Shown here piece by piece: positions 7,473 through 16,941 of a DNA stretch of 64,000 nt. This DNA comes from JBGPQJ01 sp963829485 (lineage in GTDB: Bacteria > Chloroflexota > Anaerolineae > Anaerolineales > Villigracilaceae), in assembly GCA_963829485.1 (NCBI GenBank), contig CAWHIK010000006.1, positions 186,001 to 250,000 of the forward strand, written 5' to 3'. Under the pieces are notes generated by a model that saw nothing but the letters and a program-made list of their open reading frames with translations, ran no database searches and had not been told where the DNA came from. A program made the translations under genes and the position numbers. Numbering within the stretch: the first letter of the stretch is position 1; each line of letters begins with the position of its first letter.

Positions 7473-10334
7473 TCAGGACAGTGTAAAGAAAAAGACAGCT
7501 CCTTCTCCCGGCTTGGATGCCGCCCAAATCTTCCCCCCGTGCCGGTTGACGATTCTCTGAACAATGGCCAGACCAATCCCGGTCCCGGGAAATTCCTCGA
7601 CGGTGTGCAGGCGTTGAAAAGGTCCGAACAATTTGCCGGCGTAATCCATGCTAAAACCGACTCCATTGTCCCTGATGAAATAGACTGGGTCGTTCCCCGA
7701 CATTTCGACACCGAACTCAATTCGCGGGTTCTCTGTTTTCCTTGTAAACTTCCAGGCATTCCCGATGAGATTCTCCAATGCCACGCGCAGCAAGCGCTCA
7801 TCCGCATTAGCCTTAACCCGGGGCGAGACATCCACTTCCATGCGGCGATCCGGTTCTTCGGATCGCAGGGATCCCAGGATCTCCAATACCAGGCTGGTGA
7901 GGTCCACCCGGGAGATATGCAACTCCGCACGCGTGATTCGCGACAACCTGAGCATGTCGTCGATAAGCTCTGCCATCTGTTCCGCATTCTGGCGGACGCG
8001 CTGGAGCAGGTGCTTGCCGTCGTCGTCGAGAATGTTTTCATATTGCCGGGCAAGGATTCGGCTGAATCCGTCCATGGCGCGGAGGGGAGCGCGGAGGTCA
8101 TGTGAAACCGAGTATGAGAATGCCTCCAGTTCGCGATTGGCTGCCTTTAACTCGGCTGTGCGTTCTTCCACTCGGATTTCAAGTTCGGCGTTGAGTTTTC
8201 GAATTTCCTCTTCGGCGATTTTCCGGACCGCCAATTCACGCTGCAAACGCTCATATAACCGGGCGTTGTTGATGGCATTCGCCAGCAGGTCGGTCATGGA
8301 TTGCAGGACAGCGATGTCCTCCATGGTAAAAGCCGCGCCTGTGATGCTCTGGAACGTCAACGCGCCAATGCATTCTCCCCGGCTGATGAGCGGAAGCGCT
8401 GCTTCGGACCGTGTCTCGGGCAGCAAGGGGTTGTCGAAATGGACGGCTTCATCTCCCACATCGAGCGCGATACGCGCCTGACGGTGTAGGATGCACCATC
8501 CCACCATGGAAGTCTCACCGACCGGCAAGGAATGATGATGCCTGAGCATCTGACGCCCCGCTCCGCCGGTGCCGGCATGCAGGACCGCGTATTCCCCGGT
8601 CTCGTCGAGAAGAAACAGTCCGACATAATACAGGCTGAAACTTTCCCGTACGAGGTCTACTACTCTCTGGCTTAATTCATCTGGCTCAAGAATGTCCGTG
8701 GCGGTTCGGGAGACCTTCGCCCCGACCATAAGCTGTTCCGTCCGCTGTTCCAATTCTTCCGTGTAGATCTGGAGCTTCAGGTTGGCATCGCGGATGGCTT
8801 CTTCATAAAGTTTTCGATTGTTGATGTCGAGTAGGGTCCCTGATGCGCGGATCGGTTTCCCCGTTTCATCTCTCTCGACAATCCGTCCTTTTTCAGATAC
8901 CCAGATCCACTCACCCGGCTTGGATCGCATACGAAATTCGAATTGATGGAATTCCAAAATCCCATCCGCATGCATCTGGAAGGCATCTTCCAAGTCGTTG
9001 AGATCGTCCGGATGTACCAGCTCTCTCCAATTAATCAGCAGGAGTGATATTTCCTCCAGACTGTAACCGAAAATGCTTGCCCAGCGGTCATTCACAATAC
9101 GCTGGTCGGTTACTAGATCCCATTCCCAAATCCCGAGTTCGGCACCTTCCAACACCAATTTTAATTGAACCTCATTACGCCGAAGGATTTCATCCGCTCG
9201 GTTGCGTTCAGCCAATTCGTTCTGGGCGGACTGGTATAGAATGGCGTTATCGAGCGCAATGGCTGCGAGGTCCGCAAATCGATTAAGGGCATCGACCTGG
9301 GCTGGCTTGAAAATCCGGCCGGGTTCTGTGTAGATCATGCCTAGCACGCCATTGATCTTGCCATAAGCTTTGAGCGGAATTCCGATAATGGCATGAATAT
9401 CGGATGGAACATAAGCCGGAAGTCTTTCCGACCAGGTCTGGTAATCATCCACGAGAATCATTTCCCCGCGCTCCCAGACACGTCCTGTGATCCCTTCACC
9501 TTTTCGAGCTTCCTGGTCGGCGTAGTTTAGCATGATCCCATGACCGACTTCCCGTTGTATGGTCGATTCGCCGGGTCCGATCACATCGATGAAGCTGTGG
9601 GTAGTTTCCGCCAGTTCTTCCGCGTGGGTGAGGATTGATTCAAGAAGAGGTTTGATCTCCAGCCGGTTGACAACTGACAGGGTGACATCGTGCAGTGCCT
9701 CGAGATAATGCTTTTGTTCTTTAAGTATTTCCTGCTTGTTCCTTTGTTCTTCGATCTCACGCAGAGCCTTATCAATCGAGGTTCGAGATATTTCGCCGAA
9801 TTGAACCAACAGGGAGGCGGAAAGAATAAAGATCAGACTTTCCCCCACCCACATGTCCACAACATCCAAATGGAGGTAGTCCGGTTGGTAATGACCCGTT
9901 GTTTGAGCAATGATCAACAATCCGCCAAATAATATTCCCACCCCCGCGATAATGAAGGGATACCGTTTCCTGCTGCTGGTTAATGCTGCGATAATAACGA
10001 CGATGATGAGGGCGCTGTAACTGGCGCTGGCAACACCTCCGAACAAGTAGGCTGAGTAAACCAATCCACCCAACGCCAGAGTCATGAATCCAATATTAAC
10101 CAGGGATGTTCTTCCGGTGCGCAATAATGAAAACAGAAGAAGTTGTATTAATAGAAAACCAAACGCAACGGGTATATACCTGCTGAAGGGATCGAAAAGA
10201 AGGGTGATGATAATGAAAACAACAATGACCGCGATGACGGTGAGAAGAAGCCGGTGCAACATGACTGCCACCAGATTCTTTTCAGCATCCGGGAAGACAG
10301 GTGGTTTCAGAAAACGGGACAGGTCTTTCAACAT
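7473..10334 (-). CDS. Membrane hybrid-input histidine kinase (GAF-PAS-GAF-HisKA)
   Basis: This 953-residue sensor kinase has about six membrane helices in residues 25-180, then a GAF domain (about 215-370), a PAS/PAC domain (about 385-510, ending RASGTLLDINNRK), a second GAF domain (about 545-690), a coiled coil, and a HisKA/HATPase core. The phospho-acceptor is His745 in SVSHDLRAPLR; the N box is NLIGNAWKF, G1 is DNGVGF and G2 is GTGIGLAIV. No response regulator lies beside it, so its partner is elsewhere. No receiver domain is fused. The signal is unknown; the membrane part resembles a small-molecule sensor rather than a periplasmic binding domain. Confidence 0.92.
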   Translation of the reverse strand: MLKDLSRFLKPPVFPDAEKNLVAVMLHRLLLTVIAVIVVFIIITLLFDPFSRYIPVAFGFLLIQLLLFSLLRTGRTSLVNIGFMTLALGGLVYSAYLFGGVASASYSALIIVVIIAALTSSRKRYPFIIAGVGILFGGLLIIAQTTGHYQPDYLHLDVVDMWVGESLIFILSASLLVQFGEISRTSIDKALREIEEQRNKQEILKEQKHYLEALHDVTLSVVNRLEIKPLLESILTHAEELAETTHSFIDVIGPGESTIQREVGHGIMLNYADQEARKGEGITGRVWERGEMILVDDYQTWSERLPAYVPSDIHAIIGIPLKAYGKINGVLGMIYTEPGRIFKPAQVDALNRFADLAAIALDNAILYQSAQNELAERNRADEILRRNEVQLKLVLEGAELGIWEWDLVTDQRIVNDRWASIFGYSLEEISLLLINWRELVHPDDLNDLEDAFQMHADGILEFHQFEFRMRSKPGEWIWVSEKGRIVERDETGKPIRASGTLLDINNRKLYEEAIRDANLKLQIYTEELEQRTEQLMVGAKVSRTATDILEPDELSQRVVDLVRESFSLYYVGLFLLDETGEYAVLHAGTGGAGRQMLRHHHSLPVGETSMVGWCILHRQARIALDVGDEAVHFDNPLLPETRSEAALPLISRGECIGALTFQSITGAAFTMEDIAVLQSMTDLLANAINNARLYERLQRELAVRKIAEEEIRKLNAELEIRVEERTAELKAANRELEAFSYSVSHDLRAPLRAMDGFSRILARQYENILDDDGKHLLQRVRQNAEQMAELIDDMLRLSRITRAELHISRVDLTSLVLEILGSLRSEEPDRRMEVDVSPRVKANADERLLRVALENLIGNAWKFTRKTENPRIEFGVEMSGNDPVYFIRDNGVGFSMDYAGKLFGPFQRLHTVEEFPGTGIGLAIVQRIVNRHGGKIWAASKPGEGAVFFFTLS

Positions 10335-10569
10335 GGAGCGATGCCTGTTAATCCATTTCTCCCCTTGGGGTGGCCTCGCTAATAACCGATAAACCGAGCT
10401 TTTATGCCATTAATCATATAATAGGAGTAGCCTCAAAACAAGCCTCAAAACCCCCTTTTACCCTTGAAAAAAACGGCTATCTACTGAATTTTATCAAAGA
10501 TTTGAACCCTGTTTTGGTGAGCGTGCAATAAATCTTGTTTTTTCCAGGTTTGTCTGACAAGCTGCCAAA

Positions 10570-11559
10570 TTAACTCGGCAGAGATGGATATCCATTTTCC
10601 TGGATATTGTCTTTAGCAGGAAGCTCGGAAAGCTGGTTCCCCTGGTCTTTGGGGAAAATTTGAAAAACGAGGAGGTAGAAGAGAAGCATACCTGCCACCA
10701 GACTGATCAATCCATAAAGGGGGTCGATCTCGTTGACGGTGAAAATCGACTCGGAAGTCAATGCGCTGACCGTGTAGTTTGCTATCAGAGCGGTGTAGAG
10801 GTTGTTGGCGGCATGCAAACCCAGGGCAAGCTCGAGTCCGCCATCCAGCAGTGTGATCACAGCAGCAAACGCACCGACCAGGAAATACGAAATGGCAAGC
10901 ATCCAGGATCCATCCGTCGCAATCATTTCGGGATTCCACAAATGCAGCGCTCCAAAGATTAGACCCGATATGACCGGCAGGACGATGATCCCGCGAATCT
11001 TTAGACCCAGGCTTTGCATGAGATAGCCTCGAAAAAATAGTTCTTCACAGGATGTTTGGATGGGTATTAACAGGATGGCGAACACGGCAAAAATAAGGAA
11101 TGGGACAGGGTCGAGACTGATGTTGTAGCGGTGCGGATAGAGGATGACCTCAAATATGGACACCAGGGCTGCGATGACGAACCATGAGACAAAACCAATG
11201 GATGCCCTCTTCCAATCGATCCGTGACCGGGGGGTGATCAAAGATCGAAATGGTCTGGCGTGAACGAATCGAATCGAGATGAAAATCGCGAAAAAGAAGA
11301 GAACGAAACTGCTCATAGTTACAATGAACGCCAGTAAAGGTTCGACCCCTGAAAAACCCGTCTCTGTGATTCCTGTTTCGGGATTTCCGTCGATCATCAA
11401 ATAAGCACTTAAGACGAAAACAGGGATCGAGCCAATGACCAGCCAGAAGAAAAGGATCACGCCAAGCGACAGCAGGTAACGCCACCCGTTGTTTTTTCCC
11501 TGGTAGACAGCGTCCAGGTACTCGTTCATTAAGAGTTTATAAGCGATGGTTTTTTCCAC
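10570..11559 (-). CDS. CPBP-family intramembrane glutamic protease
   Basis: The protein (329 residues from the chosen start) is a multi-pass membrane protein with the CPBP/Abi motif EELFFRG (Glu172, Glu173, Arg177) and a second motif FGALHLWN whose His is a catalytic partner, plus a third block with HAANN. CPBP proteases are Rce1-like. I start it at the GTG at 11559, which has AAGGA nine bases upstream and follows the MFS stop by ten bases; the longer frame from 11670 would overlap the MFS gene by 100 bases. The two genes look co-transcribed. The target is unknown. Confidence 0.83.
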   Translation of the reverse strand: MEKTIAYKLLMNEYLDAVYQGKNNGWRYLLSLGVILFFWLVIGSIPVFVLSAYLMIDGNPETGITETGFSGVEPLLAFIVTMSSFVLFFFAIFISIRFVHARPFRSLITPRSRIDWKRASIGFVSWFVIAALVSIFEVILYPHRYNISLDPVPFLIFAVFAILLIPIQTSCEELFFRGYLMQSLGLKIRGIIVLPVISGLIFGALHLWNPEMIATDGSWMLAISYFLVGAFAAVITLLDGGLELALGLHAANNLYTALIANYTVSALTSESIFTVNEIDPLYGLISLVAGMLLFYLLVFQIFPKDQGNQLSELPAKDNIQENGYPSLPS

Positions 11560-11569
11560 GATGATTTCC

Positions 11570-12847
11570 TTATCCAGTTTCTGCCAGAACAGAAGGATTT
11601 GTGCGAGGTTCCTTGACAAACAACCATAGAACAACAGCGGTGAGCAAGCCGGCGAAAACGGAGATCGCAAAAGTGGTTTTGAAACCCATCGTATCGGCTA
11701 TCCAGCCTCCAAGGATGGGAGCCAGGATGGTTACCGGAGCCACCAGGGTGTTTGAAAGGCCGATGTAAACCGGCCGCTCCGTTTCGGTGCCAAACTCGAC
11801 GGTCATGGCCATGCCGATGGTCCAGATAGCCACGTTGGCGACCCCCGCCAGGATGAACACGATGTAAAACCAGTTCAACGAGGGAGCCAGCCAGGCCATG
11901 CCGGAAGACAGGGAAACAGCGATCAAGCCAAGGATGAGCATGGTACGGTGACCCCAGCGATCGCCCAGCCAGCCCATCCCGGCGTTGGCTATCGTTTGGG
12001 ATATGGTCAACGTTGCGGTAAGGAAACCGGCTGTCAACGCATCCATGTCAAAGTAACGCAGGCAGTAGATTATATAGAAAGTGAAACCCACCGTGGCGAA
12101 CATGGACATCATGCGGGCAGCCAGGAACCAGGAGAAATTCCTGTCCCGTCGAAGGACATCCCCCGCGCCTTTCCAGATGGGAGGCAATTTCTCGGGAATG
12201 ACCTTTTCGTTGTCCTCCGGCTCGCGGGAGAGACCGAGAGCCCCCCAGGAAATCACCAGAAAGAAAAAAGCGATCAGAAAGGTGAGTGTAAAGTTAAGCG
12301 GGCTCTCATAGTATTTCAGGAGGTAACCGGCTCCCACAGCACAGATGCTGATAAAGATATTGGCGGCGGCAGCCTGCCCGCCAAAAAAAGTACCTCGATA
12401 TTCTCCCGGTATGATCTTGGCTATGAAACTCTGCCAGGCATTGGCTGTAAACCCTCCTCCAAACCCCTGCCAAATGAGTAAAAGGAAGGTAAGGATGAGC
12501 GCTTTTTCCGGTCCCAGGGCGTACATGAACCAGGCAACAAGGGCAAAACCGATGAAGGGGAGTCGCTCGTGAATCGTCATCTTCATAACGAAAGGTTTAT
12601 ACCTGCGCAGACGAGTGACCTGGTTGGCAGTAAACAGCTGGGGAAGCTGCCAGCCTACGGCATGTATGGCGGGAACAAGCCCGATCAACGTAGCGGACGT
12701 GGTCAACTGGCTGACGAAAAGGGGAATGATCGTGCCAAAAGAGCCGAAACCCAGAGCGGCGCCAAAGAATACCGCGTCACCCATGTTGGCAGTGACGTTA
12801 TAGCGCAAATCCTTTCTGATCTGCTGTTCGACAATGGATTGGGGCAT
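11570..12847 (-). CDS. MFS transporter
   Basis: The 425-residue protein has twelve predicted membrane helices and the MFS loop motif between helices 8 and 9 (GWLGDRWGHRTML, variant of GxLaDrxGrrxxl). It starts with a short cytoplasmic end (PQSIVEQQIRKDL). The family exports or imports small solutes by ion coupling; nothing visible sets the substrate. The gene is divergent from the ABC export operon at 13054 and is followed by the CPBP protease gene. A palindrome between the divergent genes may be a shared operator. Confidence 0.85.
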   Translation of the reverse strand: MPQSIVEQQIRKDLRYNVTANMGDAVFFGAALGFGSFGTIIPLFVSQLTTSATLIGLVPAIHAVGWQLPQLFTANQVTRLRRYKPFVMKMTIHERLPFIGFALVAWFMYALGPEKALILTFLLLIWQGFGGGFTANAWQSFIAKIIPGEYRGTFFGGQAAAANIFISICAVGAGYLLKYYESPLNFTLTFLIAFFFLVISWGALGLSREPEDNEKVIPEKLPPIWKGAGDVLRRDRNFSWFLAARMMSMFATVGFTFYIIYCLRYFDMDALTAGFLTATLTISQTIANAGMGWLGDRWGHRTMLILGLIAVSLSSGMAWLAPSLNWFYIVFILAGVANVAIWTIGMAMTVEFGTETERPVYIGLSNTLVAPVTILAPILGGWIADTMGFKTTFAISVFAGLLTAVVLWLFVKEPRTNPSVLAETG

Positions 12848-12925
12848 TTGTTAATTCTACCAGAGAGCAGCTTGCCAGTATCTGCCAAGCCTGGATAACG
12901 ATTGGGAAACACTAGGAATAGGGTG

Positions 12926-12943
12926 GGGTATTGATTAATACCC
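12926..12943. promoter_or_regulatory. Candidate operator, inverted repeat in divergent region
   Basis: GGGTATT-GATT-AATACCC is a perfect 7-bp inverted repeat with a 4-base centre, placed between the divergent MFS gene and the ABC export operon. The size and symmetry suit a dimeric repressor such as a TetR or MarR protein, but no regulator gene is adjacent. Confidence 0.4.
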
Positions 12944-13053
12944 AAAAGAGTATACAATCCTTATGACCTAGATCACGCAAGCGGATCGATGGCGGCGAAC
13001 GGAATAGACATTATAAGACGGCATGCTGGCTTCATCGAAAAGGATAGAAAGCT

Positions 13054-14181
13054 ATGTTTCATCGCCTTGTTTCCCTGATAAGAAAAGAATTCATCCAGAT
13101 CTGGCGCGATCCCCGCACGCTGGTCATTATTCTCATCATCCCCATCATGCAGCTTTTCCTGCTGGGGTATTCCGCAACCAGCGATGTAAAAAATGTACAA
13201 CTGGCAGTCTTCGACCAAAGCCGGAGCGCCGAATCACGGGCGTTGCTGGAATCCTACCGGGCAGCAGATTATTTCGTTATCTCTCACTACCTCGAGTTGG
13301 AGGAGGAAGCCCGCGCGCTGATCGAAAAAGGGGATGCACGGGCTGCGTTGATCATCCCGCCCGATTACAGCGAACGGTTGGCCGAAGGCGATGCACAGGT
13401 CTCATTTATCCTGGACGGCTCAGACCCGACGGTTGCCTCCACATCCCTCTCGGCGGCGCGATTGATCGGGCAGGCGCACGCTACTGAGATCCTCGCAGAG
13501 AAAATCGCCGGCATGGGAATGGCTATTGAATTGAAGCCTCCGGTCGACGTCCGCACGAACGTCTGGTACAACCCGGACCTCATCTCGGCATACTTCATGA
13601 TTCCCGGTGTGATCGGGATGATCCTGTTCGCCATCACTGCGATCCTGACAGCGACAGCGGTCGTTCGTGAACGGGAACGGGGCACGATCGAGCAGTTGAT
13701 CGTCACGCCCATCCGCTCATGGGAGCTGATCGTCGGCAAGATCACACCTTATGTCCTGCTGGCATTCCTCGCCATGATCGAGGTACTGGCCATCGGACAC
13801 TGGTGGTTCGGTGTACCCATTCGAGGCAGCCTGGCCCTCATCCTGCTGACTTCTGCAATCTTCCTGCTTTCAGGACTAGGGATAGGGCTGTTCGCTTCCA
13901 CTGTTGCCAATACCCAGCAGGAGGCTATGCTCATCGTATGGATGACCCTGCTTCCGGCCATTTTCCTTTCCGGTTTCTTCTTTCCGCTGCAAGCCATGCC
14001 GCAGTTCCTGCAATGGTTGTCATTGCTGATGCCATTACGATATTACTTGGTGATCATTCGCGCGCTGCTGCTCAAGGGAGTTGGCCTTGAGATGATCATT
14101 GACCAGGTCATGGCGCTGATAATCTTTGCCTTCGTGATCTTGACAGCAGCCTCCATTCGCTTCCACAAGCGGCTTGATTAA
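13054..14181 (+). CDS. ABC-2 type export permease
   Basis: The 375-residue protein has one membrane helix near residues 22-42, a large extracytoplasmic region of about 140 residues, and five helices in the C-terminal half, ending KRLD. This is the YbhS/YhhJ-like ABC-2 permease layout. Motifs typical of the group include ATAVVRERERGTIEQL before helix 3 and FLSGFFFPL. It heads the operon with an HlyD-type adaptor and two ATPase genes, so it should form the membrane channel of an exporter. Only one permease gene is present; it probably acts as a homodimer. Confidence 0.9.
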   Translation: MFHRLVSLIRKEFIQIWRDPRTLVIILIIPIMQLFLLGYSATSDVKNVQLAVFDQSRSAESRALLESYRAADYFVISHYLELEEEARALIEKGDARAALIIPPDYSERLAEGDAQVSFILDGSDPTVASTSLSAARLIGQAHATEILAEKIAGMGMAIELKPPVDVRTNVWYNPDLISAYFMIPGVIGMILFAITAILTATAVVRERERGTIEQLIVTPIRSWELIVGKITPYVLLAFLAMIEVLAIGHWWFGVPIRGSLALILLTSAIFLLSGLGIGLFASTVANTQQEAMLIVWMTLLPAIFLSGFFFPLQAMPQFLQWLSLLMPLRYYLVIIRALLLKGVGLEMIIDQVMALIIFAFVILTAASIRFHKRLD

Positions 14182-14215
14182 AATCATACTTCCTGATTGA
14201 AAAAGGAGAGTTCCC

Positions 14216-15562
14216 ATGCATAACCGACGACCCTTAATCCCAGTCATAATCATCATTATCCTGTTGTTGTCCATTGTGGCCTATTTCTTTTACACACAGT
14301 ACAGCAGCACGGATGATCCCTCATTGACCGCATCAGGCACGATCGAAGCTGCGGACATCACCATCGCCCCGGAGATCAGCGGAAGAATCAGCGAAGTTCT
14401 GGTGGACGAAGGTGATACAGTAGAAATAGGTGATTTGCTGCTCAAACTGGATGGAACGTTGCTCAACGCTCAACGGGATCAGGCTGTAGCTGCGCTGGAC
14501 ACAGCCAAAGCAGCTGCTTTGACCGCCGATGCAGCGGCTGCCTCTGCACAAGCTCAATACGACCTCCTGTTGAACAATGTCCTTGCTCAGTCACAGGCTG
14601 CACGCGAAAACAGCTGGAAAACCCCGGCACCGGGTGATTTTGACCTGCCGCTCTGGTATTTCACCCAGTCCGAGCAGATCAATGCAGCACAGGAGCAGGT
14701 AGAGTCCGCCCAGGCGGCTCTGGTGAAAGCCGGGAAGAATGCCCGGTTCGCTGAGCAGAAATCCGCGAGCGCAGACTTTCTCAAGGCGGAGAAAGAGCTT
14801 GCTCAGGCTCGCGCCCAATTCCTGATCGCGCAAGCTGTCCTTGATCGCGCCCGATCCGCGTCCGATGGGACCGAGTTGGAGGATGCCGCACAGACCAACT
14901 TTGATGATGCCAGCCAAAAGCTCGAAGATGCACAGGAAGATTATGACGATGCCCTGACCACAGAAGGTGCGGACGATGTCCTCACAGCCCGGGCTGAACT
15001 TGGCATCGCCCAGGAAACGCTTGATTCAGCACAAGACTACCTTCGGTCGCTGCAGACCGGCGAGCAATCCCTGCAGGTGGCAGCAGCTGAAAAACAGCTG
15101 GAACAAGCCAAACAGGCGGCTGAACAGGCTCGCACAGTGATTAATCAAGCCCAGGAAAATCTGGATTTAATCGATGCCCAGATCGCCCGTCTCTCCATCG
15201 TGTCACCAGCAGCCGGAGTAATTCTGTCCCGCATGGTCCAGCCTGGGGAGGTGATCGCCCCTGCGGGTAAAGCGATGACCCTGGGCATGCTCGATGATAT
15301 GACCCTGACAGTTTACGTCCCCGAGGACCGTTATGGTGAGATCAGCCTGGGACAACATGCCCAGGTGAGCGTGGACTCGTTCCCGGGAGAGTCATTCGAA
15401 GCCGTGGTGATCCATATCGCGGAGGAGGCGGAATTTACCCCCCGCAACGTGCAAACTGCAGAAGGACGATCCTCCACATTTTACGCGATCAAACTCCAGC
15501 TCGATGACCCGGCAGGGAACCTTAAACCCGGCATGCCCGCGGATGTTGTCTTTGAGAAGTAG
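14216..15562 (+). CDS. HlyD/YbhG-type membrane fusion adaptor
   Basis: This 448-residue protein starts with a single membrane anchor (about residues 8-28), then a biotinyl-lipoyl half-motif (APEISGRISEVLVDEGDTVEIGD), a long Ala/Gln-rich coiled-coil region of roughly 230 residues, and the closing lipoyl half plus beta barrel (VSPAAGVILSRMVQPGEVIAPAG). That is the order of membrane fusion proteins. The hairpin is long, similar to YbhG. In a Chloroflexota cell without a known outer-membrane channel next door, it may reach across a thick wall layer. AAGGAGAG precedes the ATG. Confidence 0.9.
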   Translation: MHNRRPLIPVIIIIILLLSIVAYFFYTQYSSTDDPSLTASGTIEAADITIAPEISGRISEVLVDEGDTVEIGDLLLKLDGTLLNAQRDQAVAALDTAKAAALTADAAAASAQAQYDLLLNNVLAQSQAARENSWKTPAPGDFDLPLWYFTQSEQINAAQEQVESAQAALVKAGKNARFAEQKSASADFLKAEKELAQARAQFLIAQAVLDRARSASDGTELEDAAQTNFDDASQKLEDAQEDYDDALTTEGADDVLTARAELGIAQETLDSAQDYLRSLQTGEQSLQVAAAEKQLEQAKQAAEQARTVINQAQENLDLIDAQIARLSIVSPAAGVILSRMVQPGEVIAPAGKAMTLGMLDDMTLTVYVPEDRYGEISLGQHAQVSVDSFPGESFEAVVIHIAEEAEFTPRNVQTAEGRSSTFYAIKLQLDDPAGNLKPGMPADVVFEK

Positions 15563-15583
15563 GAATCACTGAAGGAATCTAAA

Positions 15584-15982
15584 ATGGCTGAAAAGAAAGA
15601 TACCCTGGGCAATGTCGTCCTGATGCTGACGACCATCGATCGCATAAACCACAAGCCGGTTGTCAATGTGGTCCAGTATGAGGAGATCAAGGGCAAGTAC
15701 TACCTGACCACTTCCCGCCATTCTCCGGCAGAGTGGATTCGGAACATCCACATCAATCCGTGGGTGGACGCCCAGGTCAAGGGAAAGAAGGTCCATGCTC
15801 TGACGGAACCGGTCATCGACACTCCTCGCATCGCCGATTTTCTCGAAGGCCAACTGGTGCGAAACTCGCCACCGACCCTGGCATTGCTCCGCTCTCACGG
15901 CCTGCCCAAAAAACCTTCCCGTGCTCAATTGGAAGCTCTCGCGGGCAGGTTATCCCTGTTTGTGCTGCACCCTGCCAAATGA
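15584..15982 (+). CDS. DUF385/F420-type nitroreductase-like protein
   Basis: The 132-residue protein resembles the small split-barrel deazaflavin-dependent reductases (DUF385, Ddn-like): a strand pair near residues 24-45 (NVVQYEEIKGKYYLTTSRH), then RNIHINPWVDAQVKGKKVHA, close to the family pattern R-N-x-x-x-N-P-x-V-x-x-x-x-G. These bind F420 or a flavin and reduce quinones or drugs. Its stop overlaps the start of the first ATPase (ATGA), so it is truly part of the export operon. The cofactor is inferred from weak similarity. Confidence 0.65.
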   Translation: MAEKKDTLGNVVLMLTTIDRINHKPVVNVVQYEEIKGKYYLTTSRHSPAEWIRNIHINPWVDAQVKGKKVHALTEPVIDTPRIADFLEGQLVRNSPPTLALLRSHGLPKKPSRAQLEALAGRLSLFVLHPAK

Positions 15983-16941
15983 TGAACGAAATCTATTCCG
16001 TCCGCGCTGAGAATCTCGTGAAACGATATGGCGAAGTGCCCGCCGTGGACGGAGTGTCGCTGCAGGTCAAGCCCCGTGAGATCTATGGACTCGTCGGACC
16101 GGACGGAGCAGGAAAAACGACCACCCTTCGCCTGTTGATCGGTGCGCTCAAAGCAGACTCAGGAGACGCGGTCATCTGCGGATACTCCGTCAACCGTCAG
16201 GTGGAGCAGGCGCGAAGCACGGTGGGCTATCTCTCGCAACGGTTCTCCCTCTATGAAGATCTGACAGTCCTCGAGAACATCCGTTTCTTCGCCGAGGTGC
16301 GCGGTTTACCCGCAAGCGAATGGCGGCCGCGGTGCATGGAGATTCTGGATTTTGTCGGTCTCGGTCAGTACAAGGACCGCCGCGCCGGTCAACTCTCGGG
16401 CGGGATGAAGCAAAAGCTCGGGCTGGCTTCGGCGCTGGTCACCCGTCCGCGGGTGCTGCTGCTCGACGAGCCCACCACCGGCGTGGACCCCGTCACGCGG
16501 CAGGACTTCTGGCAGCTGCTGATCCAACTGGTCGCCAATTCGGCAGGCAGCGAAATTGAAAAAGTAGCGGTGGTGATCTCAACGCCCTACATGGACGAAG
16601 CCGCCCGCTGCCACCGCATCGGATTCATGCGAAAAGGAAAATTGATCGCCGAGGGACATCCCAGCGAGATCCGGTCGCTGCTCAATGGGCGTGTCGTGGA
16701 ATTGCGTGGCGATCCACTGCCAAAGATGCGCGAACTGGCCTACGTTGTTGATGGTGTGGAGGATGTCCACGCTTTTGGAGACAGGCTTCACCTGCGCGTG
16801 CGAAAGGGTGAGGCGGACGCGGTGGTTAAGCGGTTGAGGACCACGCTTCCCGCAGCCGGCATCACCGTTATCGAAGTCCGTGCCGTGCCGCCGGTGCTGG
16901 AGGATGTTTTCATCGCCCTTTCGGAGACGAAAAATGACTGA
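15979..16941 (+). CDS. ABC exporter ATPase 1
   Basis: The ATPase has 320 residues from the ATG at 15979, which overlaps the preceding stop. Walker A is GPDGAGKTT, the signature is LSGGMKQKL, and Walker B is LLLLDEPTTGVD. After about residue 230 a C-terminal DUF4162-like region follows, as in drug and lipid exporters. The H-loop position reads STPYMDEA, with no histidine where TTHY is usual; the partner ATPase has the normal TTHYMDEA. The two genes correspond to the two halves of the fused YbhF protein of E. coli. Confidence 0.92.
   Translation: MMNEIYSVRAENLVKRYGEVPAVDGVSLQVKPREIYGLVGPDGAGKTTTLRLLIGALKADSGDAVICGYSVNRQVEQARSTVGYLSQRFSLYEDLTVLENIRFFAEVRGLPASEWRPRCMEILDFVGLGQYKDRRAGQLSGGMKQKLGLASALVTRPRVLLLDEPTTGVDPVTRQDFWQLLIQLVANSAGSEIEKVAVVISTPYMDEAARCHRIGFMRKGKLIAEGHPSEIRSLLNGRVVELRGDPLPKMRELAYVVDGVEDVHAFGDRLHLRVRKGEADAVVKRLRTTLPAAGITVIEVRAVPPVLEDVFIALSETKND

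Noticed and set aside
10570..11670. Long start for the CPBP protease
   Set aside because: It would overlap the MFS gene by 100 bases; the GTG at 11559 has a ribosome site and a normal length.
12973..13218. 81-codon frame on the minus strand
   Set aside because: It overlaps the ABC permease start and the divergent promoter region and has no ribosome site.
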